Below are positions 10,374-22,447 of a stretch of DNA of 64,000 bases, in pieces. The notes below the pieces were generated by a model, which had not been told where the DNA came from, did not search any database, and saw nothing but the letters and a program-made list of their open reading frames with translations. This stretch comes from Endocalyx cinctus (lineage: Eukaryota > Ascomycota > Sordariomycetes > Amphisphaeriales > Apiosporaceae), in contig BCKC01000007.1 of assembly GCA_001600455.1 (NCBI GenBank), positions 1,304,019 to 1,368,018 on the forward strand, read 5' to 3'. The first letter of the stretch is position 1, and the number at the start of each line of letters is the position of its first letter. A program made the position numbers and the translations under genes.

Positions 10374-11473
10374 TTATACAATATTCTTCAAGGGCTGACC
10401 CGCCAAGAATCTCCTCAGGTTGTAAGCAATCAGCTCCTCGGCGCCCTGGGGCCTCCCGCCCGCCGCGTGAGGGCTCACGATCAAGTTAGGCGTCTTCCAC
10501 AGCCTCGACTCGGCCGGCAAGGGTTCCGTCTTGAACACGTCCAAAGCGGCGCCACCGATCTCGCCCTTCTCGAGCGCGACGGCCAGAGCGTCCTCGTCGA
10601 CGGAGGTACCCCGACCGACGTTGACGACCCAAGCGTGCTTCGGCAGGAGCTTCAGCCGCTCGGCGCTCAGCGCGTCCTTGGTGCTGTCGGATCCGGGCAG
10701 GATCATGACGAGGGCGTCGGTGCGCGGGAGCAGGTCCGCGAGCGATTCCTCCCCGTACACCTCGACCCCGTCCCGGACGCCGGCCGAGCGCGCGATCCCT
10801 TTGACCGTGGCCCCGAGCGCGGTCAGGTACGGCGCCAGCGTCTTGGCGATGTTGCCGTACCCCCAGATCAGGACGCGCGCGTCCCGCAGGGTCGTGAACC
10901 GGTCCTTGGGCCGGTCGGGCTGCGGCCCGCCGAGGTGCTGCGGCCACTTGCTCTGCACTTGGTAGTCTCGCATTCTGGGACGGAGGGATGTTAGCTTGAT
11001 TGTCGGTCTGAGATTTTTTTTTTTTTTTTTTTNTTTTTCTTCGGAAATAAGAGATCTATGTTTGGACTTCAAGGGCAATAGTTTACAGAAGATGATAGAA
11101 GAAAAAGAAGAGGAAAAAAAAAGACTCACTCATCAAAGCGTCGTGCGGCGTTGAGCAACATACCCAAAGTGTGCTCGGCGACGGTGCGATCGTGTAAGCC
11201 CGAACCGGTGGTGACCTTAACGACGTTCGTGTCGAACCCGGCGCCAAGGACGTCGTTAGGTCCCGCAGCCAGCGACTGAATCCAGCGCAGCTTGGTCAAC
11301 CGCTTACGGGCGTCGCTCAGGTTGTCGGCGCTGTTGGTCCAGGTCACCATAATATCGGCGTCGGTGTGCTCTTCCGGTATGGGTGCCTTAGCATCGTAAG
11401 GGTGTAGCGATACCGAGAACCCTTCCAGGCTCGCGATGTCGAGTTTTAGGGTTGTTGGGTAGAGGAGCTTCAT
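10374..11473 (-). CDS. D-isomer-specific 2-hydroxyacid dehydrogenase
   Basis: NAD(P)-dependent oxidoreductase acting on D-2-hydroxyacids or 2-oxoacids such as glyoxylate or hydroxypyruvate; probably cytosolic, as no targeting signal is seen. The 314-aa model has exons 11130-11473 and 10374-10974. The 154-nt intron (GTGAGT ... CCCAG) contains a poly-T/A tract with one ambiguous base at 11033. The N-terminal catalytic half covers about residues 1-100. The Rossmann domain follows with GYGNIA at 153-158, where the third glycine of the classic motif is alanine. The catalytic triad is complete: Arg236 in VNVGRGT, Glu265 in FKTEPLP and His284 in SPHAAG. Length is normal. Exon 2 is strikingly GC-rich compared with its flanks. 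Substrate cannot be fixed from sequence. It stands alone between gene-poor regions. Confidence 0.94.
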
Positions 11474-14400
11474 GTTTTTATCTTTTTTTATTTTTTATTT
11501 TTTCCCTTTGTATACGTGACTGAGCTCTTTTTAAGATCTACCTATCTTTTTGGTAATCTCCCTTAGATACAGTCAGGTAGGGTAAGTAAAATGTTGATAT
11601 TAATGTAAAGATGTTTTCGAGAATATTATTTATCTATTATTTTAAAGATGCGTAGGTACACAATCTAAAACGATTAATAGGTCGTCCACGATATATAAAC
11701 ATATATATGGATAGGTTACCATGATTTAGGTGACGATGATGGTAAAAGGTCATACGTGGGGTAGCGGGGTGTATTTCCTTGCGGCGTAATGTGGGGGTCA
11801 AAGGAGGGGGAAATCAGTGCACATACATACGTAGTAGTAGTAGCGAGTTTTCCTTTTCCAGCGCTTTACTATACTATTGGCGGCTAAAAGGGGGAGAAAA
11901 TAAATCAACTACAGGAAAGGTTATTATCGCCGAAGATCTCTAGATATTTCTAAAGAAACCAAACCCAGTGGAGCATTTTCTAATCACGAGAATGGTATAG
12001 GAAATAATATGAGATGAGATGATATATTTGACTAAGTTGATACCAGGATGGATGGCTTTTGTGGTTCATGGGTCGTTTGAAGAAGAAGAAGGAAAAACAG
12101 ATCCCATGAAAAATAATTATATTTACTAAGAATTTCATAGGATACCCCAAATTAGACAAGGAGATCATGCACCGGCTCAAGATCCGGAAGACTTCATTTA
12201 AGCCTCAATGGTTTTTGTCGAACTTCTTGTCACTCGGTGCTCGCACTTAGCATCTCCCTAATCTCTCCACTCTTCACAAACCCATTGTCTAGCGCTAGCT
12301 CCGTTTACGGAGTCTACACCAAGAACTTTTTATTATAACATCACCATTCTGTACTGCTTCGAAAGTCCCGGCCAAAACGTTCCTTCTCCGGTAATTAAGC
12401 TTCTCGCCACGGGACCGGTGGCGCACCGCGTAAGGGGATGAGAACCCCCGCCGCCGTAGTTGCCGTGAATATCAAGAAAATAGCATAGCTACATAGTGGA
12501 TATAGCCATACTGAGGTCACGTTCTACCCCACAAGATATCTAGTGGTTTATATCCTCGAGGAATAGCTCATGCACGGTGCCGTAAATGAGATTCCAGCTT
12601 ATCGTTTAGGGCCAAAGAGAGGCGTTAGGATAGGCACACGTAATCTCGGAAGTTACTGTAAGTACAGTATACACTCTCGTAGAAGCACCGCAGTGATTTA
12701 TACTCTCTAGCTTTCTGCGAACTAGGAAAGATGGGGAAACAAAACATGAACTTGGCCCAACTATACTGTACACACACAACATGTGGATCGTCTCTTCCGC
12801 TAAGTCCCACGCCGTGCTCAGTTTTCAACATAGCCATTTTCTGTGTCGTTCAACTAAGCTTTCAAGCTAATGAAGTATCACATATGTCGGTTCCCTTCGT
12901 CCTAAAGCAGTTATCAAAGTACTTGAGAAGCGCGGAACTTGGTTTGAATTCCGGCTAACCTGATATTATCGACGTCTATTTGGATTGCTGATGCTTTAAC
13001 GTCTCAAGTGGCATAGGGGGGAGTGCATATATAGTCTCATCCAAGTCCCCGGATCAATCAACTCCCTGGAACAAGATTATCTGCATAATCTATAGTATCA
13101 TATAACTCATCGACGAATAACCATCTAGTGAAATCCGGGTAATAATATAGACTCATATATGTATGTCTCGGAACCGCCACATAATAGTTCCTCGTTAGCT
13201 AATATAATGATGCCTGGGTATAACGTTCGAGCTAAGAGATTATCGAGCACTTCAGTGCGACTATAGCTGAGACTTTTCTGCAGCTATCCAGAGATAAGTT
13301 CCTAGCCTGCCATTACTGATAATTCTCTATATAGGCCAGCGGCGAGTGAACTATAGCTTGTAATCGAGGACAGTTCATAGGAATATTATGACACGTTCCG
13401 AATATAAATACATCAACAAAGATATTCTCATAAACTACTTTGATAATGTCTATTCCGCTTCCCCGTGTTTGCGTACCCCCTTTTCTCTCGTGTAACCCCT
13501 TTTCAAGAGACGCATACTCTAGTATCAACATGTTTCCTCTTTCCAAACCCCAATTTTAAGCAATTAAGTACTTATGATAATGCGTACAGGCTTCATTCTA
13601 TTTATTATTTCCTATGATACGACAGTCACAGTTCCGGTAGCTTTTAAGCACACCTTCGGTCTCTCCTAAACCTAGACAACCTGTGTTCAGGAGTATACGA
13701 AATGGTAAACTAAACTAGTCGAGATCCAGTCTACCTACGGATAATCCCTTTCAGAATGATTCGAATTCAACACAAATTAATAAATAGTCCAGATCTCAAC
13801 GGGTGTTCCTGACATTGGCTTATCTCGGGTGAGTCGTTGAGCAGCATGAGACCACCCTTGATCCAGAACAGACATATATAGAGGTCAGCTCTACTAGTTT
13901 GGGTAGATGTTAGGCATGTGCTATCTTCTGAGCTCAGTCACTCAATCGAGATGGCTTTGACTCGAATCAAGCCCATCTTTCACTCACCCGCCTGGCCAAG
14001 AAGTTCGCATCCACGTTCTAACAGTTGCTTTAGTACTCCTATCAAGATGAGGAAGCTGATGTACTAGTAACCATGACGAGATCAACAGCTAGAAATGACA
14101 AGAGGAGTGATCTATGACATTAGGCCCAACCTAAAAAAAATTCTACAAAGCAAACAAAAACTATCAGCCAGAATTACTGCGCTCTGTACACCTTCCCACA
14201 AAGTTTCCGTACTACGAAAGTTAATGCTAATAGCATGAAGGCGCGTCGAGGTCATAGCTCACGAGCAGAGACTGCCGTGAACTATATATCTTGAAGCTCT
14301 GTGCACCAGAACACGGAGGTACGAGGCAGTCGTTACGGCATAATACGTCGCTATCGTACCGTATATTGGATGGGATAGCTCACTAGGGGTAATAACGTGA

Positions 14401-16365
14401 CGTCCCTGTTAGCAGACCTAATTCTACCTTCCAGAAGCGACAAGCATACGCATTCCAGTACAGACTTCTTACAGAGAATTTGAGATTAAGACGTTCATAA
14501 TCATCTGTTGGCGAACTACAGGTTCATACTTTCAGGTCGATTTAACGGAATGGGAGTGGGGAATGCATGGGACCGCAAGGTATCATAACCCCTCTACGGA
14601 GTTGATGCTTTTACGTAGGGTCTGCTCTCTCTTATAGAGAGTGAGGATTTAGAAACTATGCCGATCCCAGAGGCTTCCAAGTCAAGATATCAGCGATCTC
14701 GCAAGTTCTATTTGACTCTCTTAGAGGCTTCAAGGCAGCGTGATTCTTATTAAGAGCGACAGTCTCAAGCAGGTTCTTCACAACGGGTATGCCGACATCA
14801 GTCTATAACTCGGAACTGCTTTACTCACTCAGGTTGTACGCATATGGTTTACGGCATTTATTCGCAGACCACATTACTTACTGGTTCATCACTTCCATTA
14901 ATTAAGGAATACGCTGTTAGCTTTTGCCAGTATTTCACTTCGCCAAACGTACTCAATTAATCCAGGGCAATTAAGCTACAAGTGTCTATCGACACATATA
15001 CAATCTGATCCATTACTACACATTCAAGAGTCGCGACGTGTACAGCAAGCAAGAGAGTCCCAATGGCTACGTCGTTTCAAGCAAGCAACTGGGCGTGTGA
15101 CTCTCCTTTGGACGAATAGTATTGTTGCCAATGAGCCCGTCGCAGTAGCTTGCCCCTCAGGATGCAGAAGAAAAAAAAAATAGGAGGAAGGGGCGGCATA
15201 GCCTTCGATAATATAAATCAGGGTCACCGAAAAAGAAAAAAAGAAAATCGGGATTGGCTGCAAAAAGAAATGGGAAAGTTGGGGTTCCTACTTTCGGTGT
15301 AACGATAAAATGCGGAGGCCCGTCTCCCGCGTTGCACATACTTGGAAGAGGACAACGATGCATGGGCAATTAAAAGCAGCAAATGAGGGTCCTGACCGCC
15401 CTCGATTCGTCCATTGAAAAAAACCATGGCTATTGAAGAACGAAAGAAGATGTCCTTACCCTGCTTAGAGTCGGCTTCCTACATGAACGTCGCAGGATCT
15501 AGGCCATTCCCGTCATTTGGGTTACCATAAACAAAGGATAGAAGGGCGCAGGGGGAGGGGGAGAATCTGATTTTCTGAATCCGATAAAACCTATACTCTC
15601 TATATTATTCCATCTCTCGGTTTCCCATAGATTTCTATCGTCGATTTTCCCGTGTCCTCTGCGACACGTCACGTTGCACGACAGGAGGCTGTGTGGTAAT
15701 TAGCCGTCTAATTATATAACTCGTTCGCTAAATCTATCTCGCCTTTGTCGCAAGAAATGCGATTTTGATTCTTGAACCCATTTTCCCCCCGGCGTACCCC
15801 AAAAAAAGAAAAAGAAAAGTCTCTTCAGCTATTGATCATTCGCTGAGACACTTTCCGATGGTAAAACAAGAAATAGGACAGTGGTTCGCGTTGTTACAGT
15901 GAATGAAGAAAAAGAAACGCCTCCAACTTACTGAATGCGGCAGTTATCTTACCNCCCTTCGACCGCCTTAATTATCATTATCAAATCCCGATAGTCACAG
16001 ATAGATAGAAAAAAAAAAAAAACATACAAACCGAAAAGAACGCAGTTCTGGATCCGACGAACCGGCCGAAAAGAGAAGGGGTGACAAATGTCCCTCGGCG
16101 ACGATCTTCCCTCTTTGTATTACCCTATCTATCGGATCGTGACCATGGTACCAAGAAGGTCCCAATCGCCGAATCCAGTTGGGTATCGGATATCACATCA
16201 CATCTTGACCACCGCAAGGCTGAAGAGGGCTGGACTGCTGCTCTAGATCGTCTTAAGATTAATCAATACGACCGTCGCGTGCCATCCAAGGATTTCCTAC
16301 TTGCGTGTCACACAAGGTAGTAGTAGTGTGTGTACATATCTGTGGCAGGATAGCCCATACGCTGC

Positions 16366-16403
16366 CTACGTACATACATACATACCTACCTACATGCATA
16401 CAT
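16366..16403. repeat. TACA/TACC tetranucleotide microsatellite
   Basis: Imperfect run of TACA units with TACC and TGCA variants, in intergenic DNA. Confidence 0.8.
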
Positions 16404-18634
16404 TAAGCCCGGTTCAACGTGACTTCTCCTATCTGCGTTGCACACGCACATAAGGGCGCACATGACCTGTAACGTGCAGGATGTGATCGCAATATACTAC
16501 TCAGTACTTCCTGTCTATACTAGTATACAAGTGTCCAGTACCGTGATTGTACCGTTACGTTTAGTCAGACCTGCCCTCCCTCCTCCGACCATACCGATCC
16601 ACCGGAACTGTCACATCCTCTCTTCTTCCTCTCTACCCCATTCCACCCATACGCGCGTCTACAGAAGGATCTATCTCGCTGTCTCGCCTTTCACCAATAC
16701 GATCTCAGTTCGGTAATAACTGCTCGCGTTGCTTTATTTTAGCTGTTATATCCTCCCCCTTTGCCCCTGTTTCCCTCCTACCCCCCCTATGCTTGATTCC
16801 TCACTTGTCACATCTGATTCCATAACACCTACCTTGCGGATGACTGTACTGGTGAAGCAGCCTATCGCTTACCAGCGCCTTAAGCACAGTGTTAATTAAT
16901 ATGAACCCGAACCCTTTTTGCACGAAAAGTCACAAAGTCAATTTAAAAAGCAAAGAGGCAGCGAGATGATATGCCCTGCGAGAGACGATCACGAGACTGC
17001 AGATCATCAGCTTACTCTCGGGCGAGTGCCCAACGGCTCAGCTTATTATTAGTGCAGAAATATCCAATAAAATTTCTTTTTTATCTCTGAGTTACATAGG
17101 TAAGGTATGATGCCAATTCCTTGGCAAATACGGGGTAAAAAGAGAGGAGATTGATATGGCGATGATGACGATGATAATGATTGACTGGTAATGATGAGAG
17201 ACGAAAGAAAGAAGAAAAAAAAAGATTTTCCTGCCTATCATTGGCCCACCATAAATCAATGTTCCCCCTTTATTTTTGGGTTTCCTTTGAAATCGCTGAT
17301 GAATCATTGCGGCAGAGTATTCGTTAGGTAAGTCAAACCGTGTTCGTAATCTTTTTTTCTTGCGTGTCACAATCATACGCATTTGGCATGATTGGCCTTC
17401 CGAAGACTGATCCTTTTGTAAGCAATCTCGCAGTAAAAAAAGACGGGTATGATCATAATTTCTTCTCCAAGTTCTCGCATTATCTCGTACCGAAAATAAA
17501 CGAGATGGGGCCGCTCGGCGCTTCGGAAAATGTAGCATACGTAGAGTGCTTATCTTATGAATTGACTGTACAATGAATATGCAGGGCAAATACATCATAA
17601 GCCAGCGTCGTCTAGAGTACAGTACAGCATATTGCACATCTTCCCTGATATAGTACATAGTAATAATGCAGCGAGGACATTGAATGATCAGTGATCTTGC
17701 TGATGCTTTCATAGCCCCCTGTCCCGAGATTTCTACTGGGCGAATACTAGGGGTGATCTACACCACGTTCTAACCAGTGTAGTACACAAGAATAATTTGA
17801 ATTATAAAAATGTAAAGTGTATTAAGGTCTGTGCTGTGCAGCACGCCAAAATTCAATACGTTTATAAAAAAAAAAAAAAAAAAATAGGACACATTGTAAA
17901 ATCAATCCGTTTACCTTCCAACGTATGTCCGCCAATAATTCCCGCAGGTGTAATTTACTTTTTTTACGCGTGTATGCTACGTAGGATATTCGGTGAGACA
18001 ACGAGGAAGAGCAAAAAAGCTCGGGATGTCTAGAACAATACATAATACTTGTTGCCCAGGTTGCCAGGCTTACCACGGATTCGGGAACAAGCTACTGCAA
18101 CGTGCCGGTCAGGTGGCGTTGATAAACCATGCTCAACTTCTATGCAAAGAGGTGTGCGCGTGTGTGAAGGAACACGAAACGCCCAGAGTAATACGGTCCG
18201 TATTACGGCCCGAAGAGCGAGACGGAATGAGAGGAGCGAATGAGGGTACAGTGTAATACGCGGTACGTAGTACCCAGAGAGGGAGCGAGTCTCGTTTATT
18301 ATATGTTATTTTATACTATTATACTTGATTCCTATGCGGCCATGTGTCTTGATCCGTGTGCGGGCAATGCTCAATTAAACTGAATCTCACCAGAGGGTAC
18401 AGTAACCGCAATAGGCACGAAGAGCGGCTCCACATCAAGGTACCCTCGGACTGTGTGGCCATAGATGCCAAAACATTATGCTGCTCGGTAAAAGATATGA
18501 TTGGACAGGATGAACTGCTTTTGTCGATCTCGATGGATGCTGAACCATACATAGGTATAAGAGACATAGGGTCTAAAACTTTTTGAAGATACGTTGGCCT
18601 TCAGAAAACCAACTTTCAATGCATCCATACATAG

Positions 18635-18645
18635 TACTCCGTACT
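18635..18645. repeat. GTACTCCGTAC dispersed element
   Basis: Exact copy of an 11-bp element; other exact copies are at 22265 and 28561, with near copies at 31680 (reverse) and 39397. All are intergenic. Confidence 0.7.
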
Positions 18646-19891
18646 CAGAACAAATCAGATACTACAGTTTCGTACCTAGCAGTAGAGACTGTATTAAATA
18701 TAGAAAACCTCACTATATGTATACTAATGTTATAGAATCCCACATTACGGAGAATCTAACTACCAACCTACTAGCATAAAGAAGGCATCTTCTCCCCCCA
18801 GATACTAATTCTAATTATACTACCAAGCCGGCAGAAGAATCCTACGTATACTTGTACTATGTAAGAAAAGCCGAAGTTCATCTCCATTAATTGTTGTGTT
18901 GATGCCGGCGGTAGGTACTGAAATAACACTACTGAGTGGATTCGTAGTATGTGATGTGCAAAAATTTCTTGATTAGCTAATGGGTACCCATTTCCATCTC
19001 ACGTCAGCCTTGCCTTCATTTCATTTTGGTTTACTGTGTATTCTCGTAAGTTCGGAGTTGTATATGTCCTATTACACTACAGGTATGTATGAGAAGAGAC
19101 AGGCATCGACGTAATGAGCCCAGGCATACCGTGTGAGGAGGAAGGGGTTCCAATTGTCGACGCTGTGATTGCTGCCAAGTATCCATATAAGCAATCGGTC
19201 AGCCACCTTCGACCGGTGAGGCTAAACCATAAAGGCCAGAATTGGTAAACGCCCGTTCGACCGGGCCTTTGTGAAATTGAGAAATTGTAGAGGAAAAAAA
19301 CAAGTATACCACAATACGTACTGTAAAACAAGGTGAGACTCTTTGGAAATACCCCACATCGGTGAGTGAGTATTATTAAATCTGGGCCGGGTAGAATAGA
19401 CCACATGTAGCGTAGACCAACGGGTAAGGCTAAGGGAAAACCAACAATTCGAAATCAAAATATCTCAATGCTTGGCTTCGCCCTTAACCCGGCTTGAGGC
19501 GGCTAGGAAATATACAATTAGAAAAAAAAATTTATCCAGGGGGGAAAATGCCGACGTATGCTGTCGTATCAGTATTATTGTCATGCATAACTTCCAACGC
19601 TGGTGTATATGTTGTGACACTGCCTGCATAACTAGAAAGTAAATAATTACGCCAAGTGGCATAACCATTACACTATACAGTAATACTTTTTACTCGCTGT
19701 GCATGAAAAGTACCGTGCGTGCATAAATAGACCGAAAACGACGCGTTTGTCATGCCGGTTCCTTGCTGGTTCAGACGGATTCAAATGGCAATCAGGGCTT
19801 TCCCTGTGACAATTTTTTTTCCCCTGCGGCAAAGAAATCCACTAGAGTACGAGAGGTTTTCAAACAAGCGCGAACGTGCGCGCCCTGAATG

Positions 19892-19923
19892 GCCTCGGAA
19901 CTAAGTAGCCTCGGAACTAAGTA
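19892..19923. repeat. 16-bp exact tandem duplication
   Basis: The unit GCCTCGGAACTAAGTA occurs twice head to tail with no mismatch, in the 3' flank of the CSA-like gene. Confidence 0.9.
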
Positions 19924-20299
19924 TCCGGCCAGGGCCAAGTATATATGCGCTTTGACGATCATCTTTACTTTACTTACATTGACAGGTTGTCACGGGACTT
20001 CCCTCTGTCCACCATCCCCTCTTTCTTTCTTTCCTTTTCTCCTACCATGACATCTCGGCTTTCTCGGCTCGTAGAAAGAGGTGGAGATAGAAACTTTAGG
20101 TTAGTGAGATTTCAAAATGGCTAGTTTTTCTTGTATTTGGGCTGTAGTATAGATATCCCCACGACATCGGGCACCAATGATGCCGGTCATGATGTCGTGC
20201 ATGTAAATCCAGGGTCCTCTGGAAGCACGTTCGTTTGAAAGAGGGGTAGAAGATGAAGATTAACGGCGGTGTCCTCTGACGCGAAGCAAGGTCCGCATT

Positions 20300-21850
20300 T
20301 CAACTGAAAGTAATGTTTTGCCCCATCAGACTTTTGAAAACGTCATTGAGAGCTTTGCGCTTCTTGGTTTTTTCCACACCGACCTCATCCACCCCTTCAT
20401 CTTCTTCTTCTTCTCCTTCCATATCGTCACCCTCGAGTTGTGGAATCCACGTTCTAATCTGGCCATCCAAATGTGCACTGAATACTGCACCTGCCATATT
20501 GGCGCCTCCCATGGCTACACCGCTAGAGCCACCGCCACCACCTGCCCCTCTCCACACGATGCTGGTAATCCGGTTTTTTACTGACCGCCCAGTATTAGTA
20601 GAGGGCCGGTTACCACCGGCCATCATCGGGCCCGTGCTCCGGAGTTTAGTAATGATACGTCCATCATGCAAATCCAGGACCAAGATCTCCGATTCATTGG
20701 GCCAGAATAACAACTCCTTTCCCGGATTTGTTAATCCAGCTGGAGACGTAAACATAGGGATACTGGCAAGCGGGCTATTACGAATAATAGGCCCGAAATT
20801 TGCAAGCGTGTTTCTCCCCGTGGCCGCATCCCATACACGAATGCGGCGATCATGTCCGGCCGAGATGATATAATCACCCTGATCAGTCCAAGCAAGACTA
20901 TTGACTGGCCCCATGTGAGCTTTGGCCGATGCGCGGACTCTCACTTTACCATCAGGAGTTAACAGTCCGTTGTAATATAAACCTAAGCTATCCTCCCGAT
21001 CAAGCATCCCAATTACACCGCCAGCTCGCCTAATATCCCATATCTTGACGGTTCCGTCAACACTTCCCGTAGCTAAGACATGCTCGTGCCGAGGTGACCA
21101 AGACGTAGCTAAGACATGCTCGTGCCGAGGTGACCAAGACGTAGCTAATATGGCACCTTTATGACCAACTAATGACTGAACATTCGCACCAGAACGTAAA
21201 TCAACGAGGCGAACTGCAGGATGTTGAGTTCCACATGCTACCAATAGGTGAGAAGCTATTGGCGATATGCCATGGGTATAGACTTTCGATCCTAAATCAA
21301 AGGAGGCAGCTAGTTGTGTCGACTCGGTGGACCAGAGCTTAAGAGTTTGGTCGTATGATGTGGAGAGGAAGGCAGCAGCATCGAACGGATAAAAGGAGAG
21401 ATGGGTGATGCCGAATTTGTGAGTATTATTGGATCGACGAATGACTCGAGTAGAGGAAAAGGTATGTGGCTTCGACGGATTACTACACGACTCTAAATCC
21501 CACAGGTGTATTGACGCATCAGATCCACCCGAAACGAGGCTGCGTTATCGTTTCCAAGCGATGTTAGATTAAGTATACAATCAAATATAACAAATAGCGT
21601 TGTAGCTGACTCACATCTTTCCGTCAAAGCGTTCGAGAGCTAACGCATTTACGCCGGCTTGGTGTGCCCATACGGAAGATGGTTCGTTGCTGTGGACATC
21701 GTCACTCTTTATGGCTTGATCTTTGTCACTTCCATCAAATCTGAACTGCGGAGCGGGGCGAAATGATTTCAATAGTTGGGTAGTTTGTAACCTGGCAAAA
21801 ACATTAGGTCCAAGGTTGCCAGAGGACCTTTCAAAAAGCAATTGATTCAT
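20300..21850 (-). CDS. ercc8: CSA/ERCC8-like WD40 repair protein
   Basis: WD40 beta-propeller of the Cockayne syndrome A family (S. pombe Ckn1, S. cerevisiae Rad28), the substrate receptor of a Cul4-Ddb1 ubiquitin ligase in transcription-coupled repair; expected in the nucleus. The 491-aa model has exons 21615-21850 and 20300-21539 around a 75-nt intron (GTGAGT ... ACGCAG), restoring the first blade (LVSGGSDASIHLWDLE). N-terminus MNQLLFERSSG and ordered WD signatures (IHLWD at about 89-93, LKLWS at 146-149, VKIWD at 244-247, then IRVWD and IRTW) fit the family. A long insertion ends in a Gly-rich loop, and the C-terminus is acidic then basic (EGEEEEDEGVDE, KKRKA). Residues 211-234 are an exact 12-residue repeat, ATSWSPRHEHVL twice, from a 36-bp tandem duplication. 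CSA is the best family fit, but another nuclear WD40 protein remains possible. Confidence 0.85.
21069..21140 (-). repeat. 36-bp exact tandem duplication inside CSA-like gene
   Basis: Two identical 36-bp copies (21069-21104 and 21105-21140), followed by the first 8 bases of a third. In frame it repeats 12 residues between the GH and WD landmarks of one blade, making that blade 42 residues from GH to WD instead of the usual 30 or so. Confidence 0.95.
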
Positions 21851-22447
21851 TCATTACAGAGGGGGGAAGATATATCAATTAAATTTTTCCGTCAAAAAAT
21901 GGACGGGATTAGCTATGTGAATGAGTTGAAATAGTTAAGTTGATCATATGTCGTTGAATTTTGAAGATGACGGGATGAATAATACGCTACGCTACTAGAA
22001 TTGAATAAGATAGAGCATAAATAATCCAGTCGCAGGGCATACGTAAATGGGGGGGATACCATAATAGGTATAGAGAGGGCTTAGAAGCAGGTAAAATCAA
22101 GGTTACTTATTGCTCATTGCTTATTGCTTATTGCCACTAGAAAGGCCTAAGTTATAGGGGGATTCGAGGCTCAGTGTCCTTATAGTGCTCTTTTAGTGCT
22201 CACTAAGGTGCGTCACCCCGCCATTTACTGCCTTCGCTGGCTTAGGTACAGTTACTAGGTTTATGTACTCCGTACAGTCAAGGGTGGCTTAAAAGTACCT
22301 TAAATCTAGTGATGGATCCATGGGTCACACTAATTACAATCTTGGCTCTGACCTAATAACAAGCGTTTCTAATAAAATCTTTTAAATTTATCTTCTCATC
22401 GGTCTCGTGATCTCAACCGGCGACCGAATGTTGGAGAGGGAAAAATC
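21851..22447. promoter_or_regulatory. Divergent upstream region, CSA-like / Rrn9-like genes
   Basis: The two start codons are about 600 bases apart and point away from each other. The segment contains a TTATTGC/TCATTGC short repeat near 22107-22133 and one GTACTCCGTAC element at 22265-22275. No TATA box is clear. Confidence 0.5.
22265..22275. repeat. GTACTCCGTAC dispersed element
   Basis: Exact copy, in the divergent promoter between the CSA-like and Rrn9-like genes. Confidence 0.7.

Larger units (their letters stand above)
11474..20299. other. Long gene-poor region (8.8 kb)
   Basis: No gene could be supported. It holds a single ambiguous base (15954), a TACA/TACC microsatellite at about 16366-16403, an A21 run near 17866-17884, a near-perfect palindrome GTAATACGG T CCGTATTAC at about 18187-18205, the element GTACTCCGTAC at 18635-18645, and a 16-bp exact tandem duplication at 19892-19923. 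Open frames up to 206 codons occur (17092-17712, minus) but are low-complexity. A coding-like 79-codon frame at 16081-16320 lacks family identity and a convincing start. Confidence 0.5.

Noticed and set aside
16081..16320. 79-codon frame with coding-like wording
   Set aside because: Starts with GTG after a poly-A stretch, no family recognised, no upstream exon could be joined. It could be a real small exon, but support is too weak.
17092..17712. 206-codon minus-strand frame
   Set aside because: Hydrophobic and basic runs derive from AT-rich simple sequence (ATC/ATA repeats, poly-T); no domain or splice partner.
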